Part shown: positions 36,390-49,109 of the stretch, piece by piece
Numbering within the stretch: the first letter of the stretch is position 1
Layout: each line of letters starts with the position of its first letter
Source: Diadema setosum
Lineage: Eukaryota; Echinodermata; Echinoidea; Diadematoida; Diadematidae
Direction of reading: 5' to 3'
NCBI GenBank assembly: GCA_033980235.1
Contig: CM067067.1
Coordinates: 11,882,901-11,946,900, forward strand
Length of the DNA: 64,000 bases
The notes under the pieces: model-generated
Databases searched by the model: none
What the model saw: only the letters and a program-made list of their open reading frames with translations
Told to the model about the DNA's origin: nothing
Program-made: the position numbers and the translations under genes

Positions 36390-37475
36390 CCGCAGGTCAT
36401 TTCACCCTTTTGTAATTGACAAAATGTCACATGACTTCTGGAGTATGTAAATGTATTCATCTTTTACCCTTTAGCAAAACTTTGAGGAAAAATGTTCAAA
36501 GGAACCCACTGTAATTTGCATTTAAGTGAATTTCAGCATCCCCAGTCCCACATGTACATTTTTAATGATGGTTTTAGATCTCGCAAAACCAGTAAGTACG
36601 GAAAATAAAATCTAATGAATTTGAAGGACCTTAATGATTGGTGAACATCCATGGCATAGTTGATACCTAAATTAAAGAGTAAGACAAAGAGGCACATTTC
36701 TTTTATCCATGTCATGTCCACCTAACTGTGGAATTGCCCAGGAATGTTTTAGATGAAAATAGTTGTGGGTAATGAATGGTGTATGCCTATGTATACCAAA
36801 TGTCATATACCAAAAAACAAAGTCCTACTGTCTGCCTGGCGATATGCTTTGAAGCACTTAAATCTAGTCCAGCATTAGCATTATAATTCCACTTAATAGT
36901 AGAAATTAATGTGTGCCTTTGAGTAGTTGTATTGGAGAAATATCATCATTTGAAATTCATAAAATCGGAGGAGTTACCACCCTAATGATGATATCTGGAG
37001 GAAGAATAAAAGGACAAAATACAGCTGTATAATAAAATAAAAGATACATAGAACTAACAAAATGATATAGTTAACTTTGATATGTGGGTAAATATGTGTC
37101 ATACTGATGTTAACTGTAATATTGAGTACCAGGGTGCTAAATCCCAATGGCTTCTGCTTGGGGCAAGCAAATTTTACAGATGATGAAGTATTTTACACAA
37201 ACACCTGCCCATAAAGGATACCAAAACCTATACCATAAATGCACTTTGCCAACCTTCACAAACCATATAAAAGAGGAACTAATTTCATAGAGCGATTGCC
37301 CAAATGCCACAGGTATAGATCAGAGTACACGCAGTGCTCATTGCTATCCGTATCTGCAGTTCCTTTTTCCGACAGATTTTGTGATGGGCGACCATTCTCT
37401 AATATCAACTTGCCTGATTGTGAAAATAGGGAAAACGCAATTGGAAGCAAAATACAGGTTATGATTTTGTAATTT
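36390..37475. other. AT-rich noncoding stretch
   Basis: No repeat or gene recognised. Confidence 0.5.
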
Positions 37476-37479
37476 GATG

Positions 37480-37703
37480 TTTCCCAGTGTTTTGCATAAA
37501 CTGTGAGGAGGCGCCTTGCCCGCAGACCACGGCATCATTAACCCTCATCTCGGAGTCACGGACATTCCCGTTTGCACATAAATGGCTCCCATAAAATCTA
37601 ATCACCTTCTGTAACTTCTTTTTGCAGTATACGACTGCATGATGCCAAGTCATACAGCACAACCCTCCACTTGGATCAGATCCACCTGTGACCTATTAGG
37701 TCA
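37480..37703. other. GC-richer island with splice-acceptor-like site
   Basis: Includes a + strand pyrimidine tract ending TTCTTTTTGCAG at 37626, a good acceptor match. It is followed 75 bases later by TTAG|GTCAGT, a donor-like match. The segment between is open in one frame (YDCMMPSHTAQPSTW and onward) but unfamiliar. The minus strand at 37480-37600 is also open. At 37689-37703, TGACCT ATT AGGTCA is an everted pair of nuclear-receptor half-sites. Exon or regulatory element cannot be decided. Confidence 0.25.
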
Positions 37704-37709
37704 GTATTA

Positions 37710-39100
37710 ATTGGAGCATATCATGCATTGCTATGCTGTGCCAGGCCTCAAGGGGCAAAAAAGTACCAGTGTAATTTCCACTGTGTCATTGAACAGTGGT
37801 AACACGGGACTGCATTCGTAATATTCTATACCCACCATGTATCATTATTGTGGTCACTGCATCCGGAGGAGAGAATAGTTCATTGAAGCTGCAAAGCATG
37901 CCCTACACATATGCTCTGGGTCAATACCCGGCATCAGCTGTTGGAAACAGTGGCGATTTGGATATCAGGTTTTGCTGTAGTTTGTTTGTTTGTTTGCTTG
38001 TGCTTGTTTGTTTTTTGTTAAAGCTGTATAATATACTATTGTATGTGATACTTTGTGTGGTCTTCATGCATAATTCTCAATGAAGTTTACATAAGACAGT
38101 GATGAAATTGTAAGAGCATCACAAAGTATTGTAACACAGTACACACATTGTTGATGTCATACAAGAATACATTAGCATTAATCCATAAAACCTATGGTAT
38201 TCAACTCATCGTCACTTCTTATTTGGTTATGCATTTGTGTCACTGTTTACATATTGTTCTATTTCTTTCTACATGATGACTGTAAAACTGCTCGCTTAAT
38301 AGTTTGATTCTGGGGAATGACAGGCTGTTCATGACTTCTATTCAAAACACAAGTTACAACCATGCAAGATATTGACCAACTAACAGACAGCCCTACAGAA
38401 AGGATTGCCATGGTACATTCTTCATGATTTACTGACATTTGACTGGTGAACACTTCTCATCTGTCATTGAACCTGCTCAAATCTTGATATTTTGTAACAC
38501 ATTTTTTTTTTTTTTTTTGTACATGGAGGCTGGAAAATTAGCCACTCTACATACTGTGTGTACACACCTAAAATTCAAGTGCCAGTGTTCTTCTGATATT
38601 TCACATTTGTTTCAACTTGTGTAGGCCTAAAGGTATCCATGCCTTTAGTACCCTTCTAGAAAAAAAAATATATAATGCTTGCACTACTCTAAGAACATAT
38701 GACCTCTTTGACAACAAAGGTAGTAACTTGGCACAGTTTGGTTTTCTCACAACTCTGATAGTTGCTTCATAAAGTGAATACAAACCAACAATCAACACAG
38801 CTTGTACTTTGTACCGCAGTCCACACTGCAGCTTGGCACTTCATCGTTCTCTACATGCACAGGGGAAAGAAAACAGTGTGAACAGATATATGTCCTCCCA
38901 CTGTTTACTTTTTCTACACCACAATTTCACCAAGGTCAATATGTCTTTATTTCTGTCAGTCATTTTCTTTTTAATTTTTTTTTTTCAACCATGTTTGCTC
39001 AATTTCACGCAAGAATTTCACAAATGCAGACACAAACAGCCACATGAAAGAGACTGATGACGAATTACCCCTCAACTTCTTTTTTTTTTCAGGACAGCAA
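37710..39100. other. AT-rich noncoding stretch
   Basis: A T-run lies at 38502-38518. No gene recognised. Confidence 0.5.
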
Positions 39101-39116
39101 AAGAGTGAGCGATCAT

Positions 39117-39265
<149 letters not shown>

Positions 39266-39567
39266 GCCTTTACATACGTGTAGCAAATGCGGGTACAGCA
39301 TCTAGATCATTTGTTTTATTCCCACATGTACAGTAGAAATGAAACGACTGCCATGATTCATCATAGCAAGCCCTGGATTCTCTACAGGGTCAAAACTCAC
39401 ATGGTCTTCTTTTCCTTTACATTAACCCATCGAGGATGAGCTGATTTTGCTTTGACACTCATTTCTCATACAGTAGGCACCTCCCCGAATATACTCAGGC
39501 TTGTCTTCATTGGGTTAAATATTTAATCAGAGAGTGATCTTTTTTTCTTACAAAAAAATAACTTTAA

Positions 39568-40126
39568 AGGGAAGATAAACCCCAAGAGCAATGTGGATTG
39601 AGTGAAAGCAGCAACATTAGTAGAACACATCCAGTGAAAGTTTGAGGAAAATCGGACAATCGATGCAAAAGTTATGAATTTTTAAAGTTTTGGTGTTGGA
39701 ACCGCTGGATGAGGAGACTACTAGAGGATATGACGTATGAGTGGACAACAATACAAAGAAAATATAAAGGAAATTCAACAAAAATTCACTTTTCTAGAAT
39801 CATGAAAGAGCAATGGACCAACCTCTTTCAGAAAGCAGGGGGAATAATTGCTACCCTTAACATATGTCAATATCAAGTTGATGGAATTTGTAATTTTCAT
39901 GAAAAATGGATTTTTGTAGAATTTTCTTTATATTTTCTTCGTATTGTTGTCCACTCATACGTCATAACCTCTAGTAGTCTCCTCATCCAGCGGTTCCAAC
40001 ACCAAAACTTTAAAAATTCATAACTTTTGCAACGATTGTCCGATTTTCTTCAAACTTTCACTGATGTGTTCTACTAATGTTGCTGCTTTCACTCAATCCA
40101 CATTGCTCTTGGGGTTTATCTTCCCT
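39568..40126. mobile_element. Family A MITE, copy 3, with different termini (TTAA flanks)
   Basis: TTAA lies at 39564-39567 and 40127-40130. The interior matches copies 1 and 2 (AGAACACATC, AAAGTTATGAATTTTTAAA, CGCTGGATGAGGAGACTACT). The ends instead read AGGGAAGATAAACCCCAAGA and its reverse complement. The arms are nearly perfect mirror images over about 180 bp. No transposase. The 39709-40023 frame is an artefact. Confidence 0.9.
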
Positions 40127-40130
40127 TTAA

Positions 40131-42459
40131 AACACTTGCAACATTAAAATACTCTGCATAGTAAACATTCGAGATAACATCTTTCAATTGCAATCCCTAG
40201 CAAAGTTTTCTGCAGGTGCTATTGGGCATCTAAATTTACTGATTTCAATATGATATTAATTCACCATACAAAAACAAATGTAAACTCTGCTTAACAGATC
40301 CTTCTTGTATCTTCTCATTTTCTTTGTTTTGAAAGGCTCATCTTTCCCCAAATGGGTGAATTTTGATACCTTCATCAAGACAATCATCTTGAAGAAGTCT
40401 GCATAATTTAGTTGATCTTTTCCACAAAAAAATGTACTAATAAGTAACTGCAAAAGCTTCAAAACATGCAAGATCTGTTCGCACACAAACCAAGCTGGAT
40501 TATCAAAGCAATTCCACACTATTTTAGCACACGATTTCAGGATGCAACAACCTTCCTAGCACACAGTAGTAGCAGTGGGGAGGTAATAAGACTAGTATCA
40601 CAACATTGCCACATCACAAGACAGCATGTGGCACCAAAGTCCCTTTGTCACTGCGAGGCCTAATCCTCTTTCCACATTTGTGGGAGAAGATTTTTCTTGG
40701 CCAGTGAAAGACCCAACCCTGCTAACACTAGCGACAGTCTCTGGTCCACAATAGGGTCCACAAAAGCTGATTGACTCTTTGGCAGGACAGGCCTGGCAGC
40801 GCAGGGGCAACGGCCTGGGAGGGCCTGGAAGAGCAGGGGGCAGGACAGAGCAGGAAGGTTACCTCAACCCATTCTATACTGAGTTCCGATATCCCCATAG
40901 ACTTAAAAGACAGGCCACCAGGTTCCCATGTGCAATAGGTTAAATATGCCAACAGGATCACATCCCAAATGAAGAGATAAACTAAACTTAGGTTAGGACT
41001 CCTATAAGAGGATGGGAAATACGAAAGATGTCTGTCTCCCCCCCCCCCCTCCGAAAACATCCCAAGTTAGACCCTGATCAATCTGTGAACGTACATTCTC
41101 ACATCTGACGCAGTCTCTATCTTACATACGTGCATGTACGTCACTAGACCAAGTGAAAAGAAAAGCCTGCTGTCGGATATTCTGAAAATGCTAAACCAAA
41201 CTCGTCAGAGAACGGTACCCTCTCTGCACAGTAAAAGAGGACATGTGCAGCAAGCGATCTGCTTTGAGCTGATATGCAAAACGATGAGGTAGTTTCGAAA
41301 TACCACCATAAACATCTTTGCAGTATACTTCAACGAGACATCAAATTGTCATTCCGAGCCAGCGCCTGAGCCTGTGGAGCTGAAACCATAATCTTTTATT
41401 TCCTCGGTCAAAAAATGTCAGCTTATCACGCCATTGTCAAGCTTTTATGGAGCAATACAGTGACAGACTGGTTAGCACAACACAGCATGTTGGGTACAGT
41501 TAAGACATATTGGGCTAATCTATGATTAAACAACAATAGATCAATCTTTAATCATGCTTATTTCATTACGAGACAGAATGCTTTCCACAGACACCATGGT
41601 TTATTGTGTCTTCCTCGAGTGATTAAGTATTACGGTTTGTCACTGGCTATGCATTACGCACTGCTAGACTGCATTTGAAACAAGAGGGGCTGGGTGTGAA
41701 AGAGAAGTAATAAAAGTGCCTTTGTTTAAATCTTTATGCCTGCCTAACCCCTGAAGGCAATTAGATTCAATTCATGTTCCAAAATCCCACAGAAACACTG
41801 GATATCTTGTGATTACTTCTACTCCTGACACAATAGGTTCAACCTTATTTAGTGAAATCAATTAGGCAGTCTGAGCTTGTGTTACACAGGAGACACTGCA
41901 GTACCTGTTAATGATATCAGGTGGTAGTTTATAGGTGATATCAATACTCTTTAACCTTGTATAAGAACTTGACTCCCACCTTCACTTCACTTGGCAAAAA
42001 TCTAATCTCCAGACTGATACCCTGATATTACCAGACCTGTCAATCAAATTCTCATCTCTTTAGAGAAATCCTGTCTTCTGCTAGTAAAGACCCTAAAGCA
42101 GCTGGAAACTGTGTATGTGATCATTTTAATTCTTTTTAATAAGGCTGCCACATACCATTTATTTGCATTTGTACAATATGTGCAGTAAAGGGGAAAAAGA
42201 ACAAAAGAAAGTGGCAGATTTATTTCAACAGGCTTTTTGTTTGTTCCCGAGTTCTCTTTGTTTCATTTCAATCTTACTCTTTAATTTTGTAGATATGTAT
42301 GCAATTGATGCGCTCATGCACGTTTCTGTAAGGTTTGATTCATATCTACTACATATTCCCTTACTGCCTCATTCATAAGGAAATATTTATCTGCTCAGCA
42401 TATACCTCATGAGTATGAGTCATATCTAATATGAAGAATATTCTCAGAGAATTCAAAGC
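40131..42459. other. Noncoding stretch with GC-richer patches
   Basis: GC-rich sequence at about 40780-40860 carries repeated GGCCTGG/GGGCCTGG words. A C-run lies at 41039-41050. The section 41180-41680 is complex, with many TAAT-type words (for example CTATGATTAAACAAC), as in some conserved noncoding elements. No gene recognised. Confidence 0.35.
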
Positions 42460-42463
42460 TTAA

Positions 42464-42824
42464 AGTCATAATTTACCATTTGCAGGTGAAACAAAAACCC
42501 AGCATTAGTGCTTCAAAATAGTTCTAAAATGTGAGTTAGGGATAAAAACAACCAGTGTAAAAATTTGAACCAGTATAATCGTTAAGTATTCTGATATACA
42601 AAATGTGAACAATAGATATAATAAAAATGTTTCCAGACTAAACCATCTACATGTACAGTTACGGTTTAATGAGAAAAATAGTGATATCTCCTTATATTTT
42701 AGGCTTTATTGCAAAAATCTTATATGGTAGGATGTTTTGCGATACAACTGACTTACACATAGTGCATCAAAAGTGATATCTTGAACATTTTTTAATTCAC
42801 TGCTCCCAAAGGTAAACAGGACCT
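42464..42824. mobile_element. Family C MITE, copy 2 (TTAA flanks)
   Basis: Bounded by TTAA at 42460-42463 and 42825-42828. The left end is AGTCATAATTTACC, and the inverted right end is AGGTCCTGTTTACC. It aligns with copy 1 over the full length, with scattered substitutions and small gaps, in the same orientation. Confidence 0.85.
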
Positions 42825-42829
42825 TTAAT

Positions 42830-44499
42830 TGTAGGTTAATGTCATCACCTCTGGATCCCAGTGTAATCCTGACTTGACATCATATTACTTGTAGCTCATT
42901 CTATAATTTTAAGCACCTACAGAGTTCTGCTATCTCGTGTATGTTTACATACAGTGTACGTATTAGAATTTCATCTGCTTTGAGCCAATGTTTTCGAAGG
43001 CTAGCTGTACAAACGTCCTTTTCTCGACCTCGCTGCTCATGGTCCCTTTGAGAAGCCCCTGGATATCAATAATTCATTACATAATAATTTATTTTAAGTG
43101 TATGATGAGAGACCTGCCACACAAGCCAATATTTAATGTTAATTTCTTCCACTTGTATGCCTCATTGTCATGTTAGCAGCCCATTCAAAATGCATTACAT
43201 GCCGGCTAACTCTCGCCGCTAGATCTATTCACGGCTGTGGCTGCGTGTGTACTAGTGTCGTAGGAGATAGAGTACAGGTGAATTCTTGGCCCTTACATAC
43301 AGAACTTGCCTAACGTCAAGGCTGTACAAGTGTATACTTTGCTTCTCACACTTATACCTACCCAGATGTTATTTTACACCAAGACCTTAATTAAATCTAA
43401 ACCAGTCTATGACTTTCAATTCCACAGATCTCCATATAGAAGTAGGATCACATCAGAAGAGATTGTTTCTCCCCCATGACAATGTATTTCTGAGAGCATA
43501 GAATGCAGGTGGGAAGGATTAAGAAAATAATATTAAACAGTCTGGAATTTAGACTACATCCTTGACTGTTCCAAATGGCACACCACAAAATGAAGCTGTG
43601 CACATGTCTACAGAAGTGGATAGCGTTACCCACTAAGCATTGCATTACATACCAGCAGAGTGACTGGATAACCCTTGATCAATGCAAGATCTCTTCATGA
43701 GAGAGGAACAGAGATAGAGAGAAAGAGGTAGAGAGAGAGAGAAACAGAAAGACAGCAGTACATTAAACAAGCGGTTACGGTGTAAGAACAAAATGCTCAA
43801 GCTAAAACCATACACTGCAAACTCTGGTATAGCCATTATGAACTTCTCTATCAATGGAAGCTGCATCTTTCAATGTTTGACAGCCTATGGACTAAAGGTA
43901 TTGTGTGCATACAGTGTGCAAGATATACCAGTGACAGTAACACAAACAAATCCATATTTTCAAGAATTTATTACAGTCATCAGTATTAAATACTCAAAGT
44001 TTTAAGCAGCATAAGAAAAGAATATTTGAAATGCACATGTTCAAATCATCATTCAGTTTTTCATCATTCCAACCACAGAGAACCTAAGTATGGAAAAAGT
44101 TGTATATTACTATATATATTTAGGACATTCAACACCATGAGACAAGTTCTAGCATTCTATACACCAGTTACTGTAAATGACGCTTCACAAATATTATGAT
44201 GACTGTTTATAGGCCTACTGTACACGGACAGAGATCTTTAATGCAAATAAGAATAGGAGCCTACTGTGTCGCAATCTTACAAAGATTTCCAAAAACTTTA
44301 CACACTTGCTGACGACACTATGAACACTTTTCATCTTTTTTTCTTTTTTTTTTCTGTTGCTTTCACAATTTTAAGAATATTATCCGTCAGCATACATCTT
44401 TGAGGTACTGACAGAAATCACATCCACATGTTACATACTGATGTGACCTGACATGACAGATCCATGGCTATATTTAGATCATGACCTCATGAAGTGCGG
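42830..44499. other. AT-rich noncoding stretch
   Basis: A small GC-richer patch lies at about 43200-43280, and a GA-rich repeat at 43699-43755. No gene recognised. Confidence 0.5.
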
Positions 44500-44507
44500 T
44501 GACGTCA
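44500..44507. promoter_or_regulatory. Perfect palindromic CRE (TGACGTCA)
   Basis: Consensus CREB/ATF site inside GCGGTGACGTCAATG. Motif match only. Confidence 0.3.
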
Positions 44508-44734
44508 ATGAAATGCACATGGTATTTATGCAGGCTATTGCTGGACCCACGATTGTATTACTAGCTCTGTGTACAAGCTTTGATATGCAGAGAAAGGAAG
44601 TATGCTTCACTGAATGCGGAATGGAACTCTATTTAAAAGTCTACAATGAACACACCACTCTTTTAAGAACAAGCAACAATGGATTATATTTACAAGATTG
44701 CATATAACACGTACATTGGATGTCTTGGTTTTCT

Positions 44735-44757
44735 CCCCCCCCCCCAAAAAAAAAAAA
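44735..44757. repeat. C-run followed by A-run
   Basis: C11 followed directly by A12. One of five such junctions in the window. Confidence 0.9.
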
Positions 44758-45567
44758 GAAAAAGAAGAGAAGTTCTACAAAGTTCACGGTAATTAGTACA
44801 CACAGATATTCTGTTGTGTATGTGTGATGCATGTTTTTGTGTGTGTCAGTCAGTGTGTAAGGGATTGAACTCACCTTGCCGTACACACTGACAAGAGCAG
44901 ACAAATAAAACTGCATCATGAATGCAAGAAAATTAATATAGTACACAACCCCCATAGTCTTCCTTTATCTGTTCCACTAAGGGATTTGAGTGCCAGGGTT
45001 TCCTTTAGGCATAGATAATTTGAGAAAGGGAGTGAGGCAACAAGATGATAAATGGTATTGCATGTGTTCAAAGTTCAACACTGTGTTTTTCAAGTCATTT
45101 AAATTGGTAATGGTTACATAAAACAACATAATGTATCTCAGTTTATCTGCAACATAAGGCCAGGCCATCTGTGGTTGGTGAGTTTCCCTAGATTTCATTA
45201 TTTCCTTTAATATTTATCTGCATTTGACATAACTGCACGACAATGTTTATAGCAGCATACTATGTCACTCTCATGACCCACTATTGTTGTTTCCATTCAG
45301 CATAATAAGATGCTTTATCATGCACATTTCAATTCATTACACAAGGAAATATATGTGGTTTTTGAGAAGCCAAAGAAGTGATATCCTTGTTCTATTCATA
45401 CATGGATAATTCTGATAATCTGTATCAATTCCTGGAATCGTTGGTATGTATACACCATCAAGCAGTGACCCATTGTATTTTCTTTTTTCCTTTTTTGGAA
45501 TCTAAACCCTTCAGCACCTTGGTCTTGTATACTTAGCAATGCCAGCCTCAACTGACTGATCATGAAG

Positions 45568-45621
45568 GAAGCTGAACTACATTGCATCATGCCAGAAGCT
45601 GAACTACATTGCATCATGCCA
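45568..45621. repeat. Perfect 27-bp tandem duplication
   Basis: The unit GAAGCTGAACTACATTGCAT plus CATGCCA occurs twice with no mismatch. Confidence 0.95.
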
Positions 45622-45669
45622 ATGTTGGTAGAAAAGCGTAACACAGGAATGATGTGATCCAGATAAGGC

Positions 45670-45817
45670 AGGCAAAAAACAAAAACAAAAACAAAAACCA
45701 CACACACATATTTTAACACACTCACACCACATGTGAATACAATCATGTTACAGGTCAACCCTCTCATCCCCCCCCCCAAAAAAAAAAATATATATATATA
45801 ATAATAATAATAAATAA
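45670..45817. repeat. Cluster of simple repeats
   Basis: (CAAAAA)n at about 45674-45700, CA run, C-run followed by A-run at 45768-45788, then TA and ATA runs to 45817. Confidence 0.9.
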
Positions 45818-45819
45818 TG

Positions 45820-46495
45820 GGAGTGCAAGTACTAAAGAAACATATTTAAAAGGAGTCATTTGCTTCGCTTGGTACGCTGTGACAAGTGTTGCTGTAATCA
45901 ACCTCACGAACTCAACCATTACTAATGATGTCTGTGTGTAATCTGTATCCCCAGCAAGTCATCTTTCAGGATACACATGTTAGTTCAATACATGCTGCTT
46001 TCAAAGACCCATCTGCCAATATTACACGGATAATGCAGCTTGGTTTCATACAGTAAACCTTCCCTATGGGCCATACCATGATGATGACTCATGTCTAATG
46101 GAGGGGGTTGTGTAACAAGTGGGTCGAGGGTTGTTATGATGTTGCCTATTGAGCACAATCCAGGGTGTGTCAATAGCGGTGGTATCACCACCATCCAGGC
46201 CCCACCCAGTGGACTAATGTTCTACATTACCATCTGGAATTCACAATACTATAACAGGTATGAAATCATAATCCTTGATCGTCATATCCAGAATATTCTA
46301 AAACTCTGTAAAACCTACTGTGTGTTATATCAATTGGGCTGCACTCTGGTAGAAAAGGTTTGTTTGCAATCAATTTGTTTGCTACAAATATGTTTGTCCA
46401 CATGTAAACATACAAAAAATAAGTAAGTACCAATTCTGACGATGTTCTCTGTTTCGACAAGTACCATATATACTTTGCATATTTCACACTACAAT
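45820..46495. other. Noncoding stretch with one donor-like frame end
   Basis: The + frame ending IWNSQYYN runs into AACAG|GTATGA at about 46258, a fair splice-donor match, but no acceptor or family match is seen. Confidence 0.3.
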
Positions 46496-46497
46496 CT

Positions 46498-46544
46498 AGT
46501 CTGACCAAGGAGGTACTAGGCGAGCTTGCCTCCTTGGTCTGACT
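46498..46544. repeat. Hairpin, 16-bp stem
   Basis: AGTCTGACCAAGGAGG (46498-46513) pairs with CCTCCTTGGTCTGACT (46529-46544) with one mismatch; the loop is 15 bases. It could be a small transposon remnant. Confidence 0.8.
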
Positions 46545-46549
46545 CATCA

Positions 46550-47900
46550 GCTTCCCTATATAGAGAGAAATCTTGTCCAGATTCATCTGCGTTTCCCTAG
46601 GAAAGGTCTGTTTTTCTCATTGTATTATAAGCAAACTAAACACCGCACCCATATCTGGCCCCTTCCGCTGTTGGCCATGCCTTTCATTGTGTGGATGGGA
46701 TCAGACACTGGTCCACCCAATGTATTGTAGAAGGTGACTGCCCCCTGTGTTTGTTCATGTATAAACCCATTCTTGGATAAAAGAATTGCATCAAGAATCT
46801 AAATACATCCCCATGGATTTTTTTTTTTTTTATTCCACTTGCACAATGCAGCTACACTGAATAGGTTATCTTGACCACTTCCCCTATTCTTTCTCTTTGT
46901 TTTAACTATCCTAGTGCTCAGAAATATGATATTTAGCAGATTGTAAATGTTATATTATCATCACCATCATCATCACAAATAGCTGCCTCGGGGACAACAA
47001 AATGGGCTGATCATTTCTCCCGTCAAACTGCCCTGGAAGAAGTTGAGATGCAAGAAATGGACATTTTGCTGGAATTTCTTACTCATTAACTGAGCTTACA
47101 TCTTCAAGCTGCCTTCATGACAAGATAATGCTTGATGAGCCTATAGAGGTGAAATTTCCTCACAGCAGTTAAGAAGGCACAGTGATATCTAAATGGCTTT
47201 CAATGTACCACATCTTGATACACTCTGGGAAAACTCACCCTTCCCTTCACCTCATCATAGAGTAGCCTAGAAAAACACCATCAATCACTTTGGCATCCAT
47301 GTACACTGTATCAAATGGGAACAATGTATTCATGACACAAAGCTGGCATGTAAACGTGATATCTTCATGCAGTCATACATAGCATACATTTTCTTTGTTT
47401 CTGATCGTGCATTCAGTGCTTCATGTCTCCCTGGCATTGCCTGCCCTAATTCTAATAGATAGACAACTTCATATAAAGTGGTATACTACTCAGGACCATC
47501 ATCTCAAAAACCCAAATGACTTTGTATGCAGACAGGTTGCTGAAAGACGGTTAGCGTAGTGACCGACACATTTTTGTTCTTCCTCACAAAAAAAAAAAAA
47601 AAAAAAAAAAGTACAAACAGGAATTTGGAAAATTAAAGCTCCGTATAGGAAATGTGCCTGCACAATCAAATAATAAGTAAAACTAATGCTGAAGAGAATT
47701 TCCCAGACTCAGGCCAATACCTATTGTTGCATAGCTTTTACACGCATCTTCAGAACTTTGGGCTTCTTCCCAAGCCTGTGGACAATGGGTATAATGTGGA
47801 TATCAAGCTCATCTGTCCGATTTCCCAAGTTTTTCAGCTGATAAAAATGCACCTTTGTTCAGGATTATATGTACATGTCCAGCTATCTAACAAAGGAACC
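46550..47900. other. AT-rich noncoding stretch
   Basis: A-run at 47588-47610. No gene recognised. Confidence 0.5.
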
Positions 47901-47904
47901 CCCT

Positions 47905-47935
47905 CCCCCCCCCCCAAAAAAAAAGGGGGGGGGGG
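47905..47935. repeat. C11-A9-G11 homopolymer hairpin
   Basis: Eleven C, nine A, then eleven G: a perfect G:C stem of 11 bp with a nine-base A loop. It yields the Pro/Lys/Gly run seen in translations of both strands. Confidence 0.95.
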
Positions 47936-47939
47936 AAAA

Positions 47940-49090
47940 GCCATATCATTCTGCCAGACACACAATTTAGCAGTATGGGCTTTCATATAGTTATCATAAA
48001 TTTCCAAGGACAGACCACAATTGTGTCTTTCTGTATGCAGTAAGTGAAGAGAAGCAAGCAAGACAGTTAGGCCTATATACTGAGACCAAAAAGGAGCTTT
48101 ACAGGTAAATGATGTATAATATGTTGCCTTGTATTTTACAGGACAAACATATGGTGTCTCCAGGTCACACTGAAAAGCTAGCCATGGAAAGGAAACTCTT
48201 ATAATGCCTTCCAATATCACACCATTTTGATGGATAATAGGGAGAAAGAGTTGCATAGGTAACCGGTCTCAAAGAAGTGTGGTGGTGGCACGGTCCAGTA
48301 AGTTGCAGACTTCATTGTATCTAATGGTCACAGACTGCTATACAGGCCTGTACCCTGCCTTTATCTATCCCAGAAAAAAAAAAAGAAGTAAAGTGACAAT
48401 GCACTCACCATGTGTGTGGTTTTAAATTGACAAAAAATCACCAGCATGAGTAAATATAACTTGAAGTCTTTGTATCATTAGGGTATAGGGATGCCCCCCT
48501 GTAAATTCTTATCTCCAGAAGTAGTACTGTATGAAGTATACATGTAGCTGTACATACAATCGTACCTCATTTCAAGATCCAAAGGTCATGCTTAAAGGTA
48601 AACTGACATTGCAACACAACGCACACGCAGGCGCGAGGGTCAATTCAGTATGCACACATGTTAAATAACGGCCTGCATCTGCAGACAACTTGTTTCGAGG
48701 GTGGGGCATACATATGCCAGATGGTGTGTTTAGTTTTCGGGTGACACCACACTTCCACATTCTTCTCTTCTTACAGAGTGAGTACACATCATTTGCCACA
48801 GTAGATTCCGCCTCATCATCACCTCATTATTTAATGCCAAAACAGGAATTCAAATGTGTGGGAGGCCTCATCTTTATCTGTCTCCAGTGGTATCAGTCCA
48901 TTGGGCTTAATCCAACTGGTCTTTGAACCTCGTCCATTCCTGGGAGTGTAAACAGCAGTGTTTATGCCACTCACTTCAAGCGAAAAAATCACTGTGAGAG
49001 TTGCTTCTTTTTTTCTCCCTCTAAAATTTCATATCATTTTCTCTATTTGGTACGCCAACATTCCGCACTCTGATTCACTGAACAAACAAG
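47940..49090. other. Noncoding stretch with splice-like motifs
   Basis: The + strand tract TTCTCTTCTTACAG at about 48776 is acceptor-like and is followed at once by AGTGAGTAC, which is donor-like. Open frames there are unfamiliar on both strands. No gene is called. Confidence 0.3.
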
Positions 49091-49093
49091 TTC

Positions 49094-49107
49094 TGTTGCT
49101 ATGGTGA
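49094..49107. promoter_or_regulatory. RFX X-box-like motif
   Basis: GTTGCTATGGTGAC is identical to the reverse complement of 29740-29753. Confidence 0.4.
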
Positions 49108-49109
49108 CA

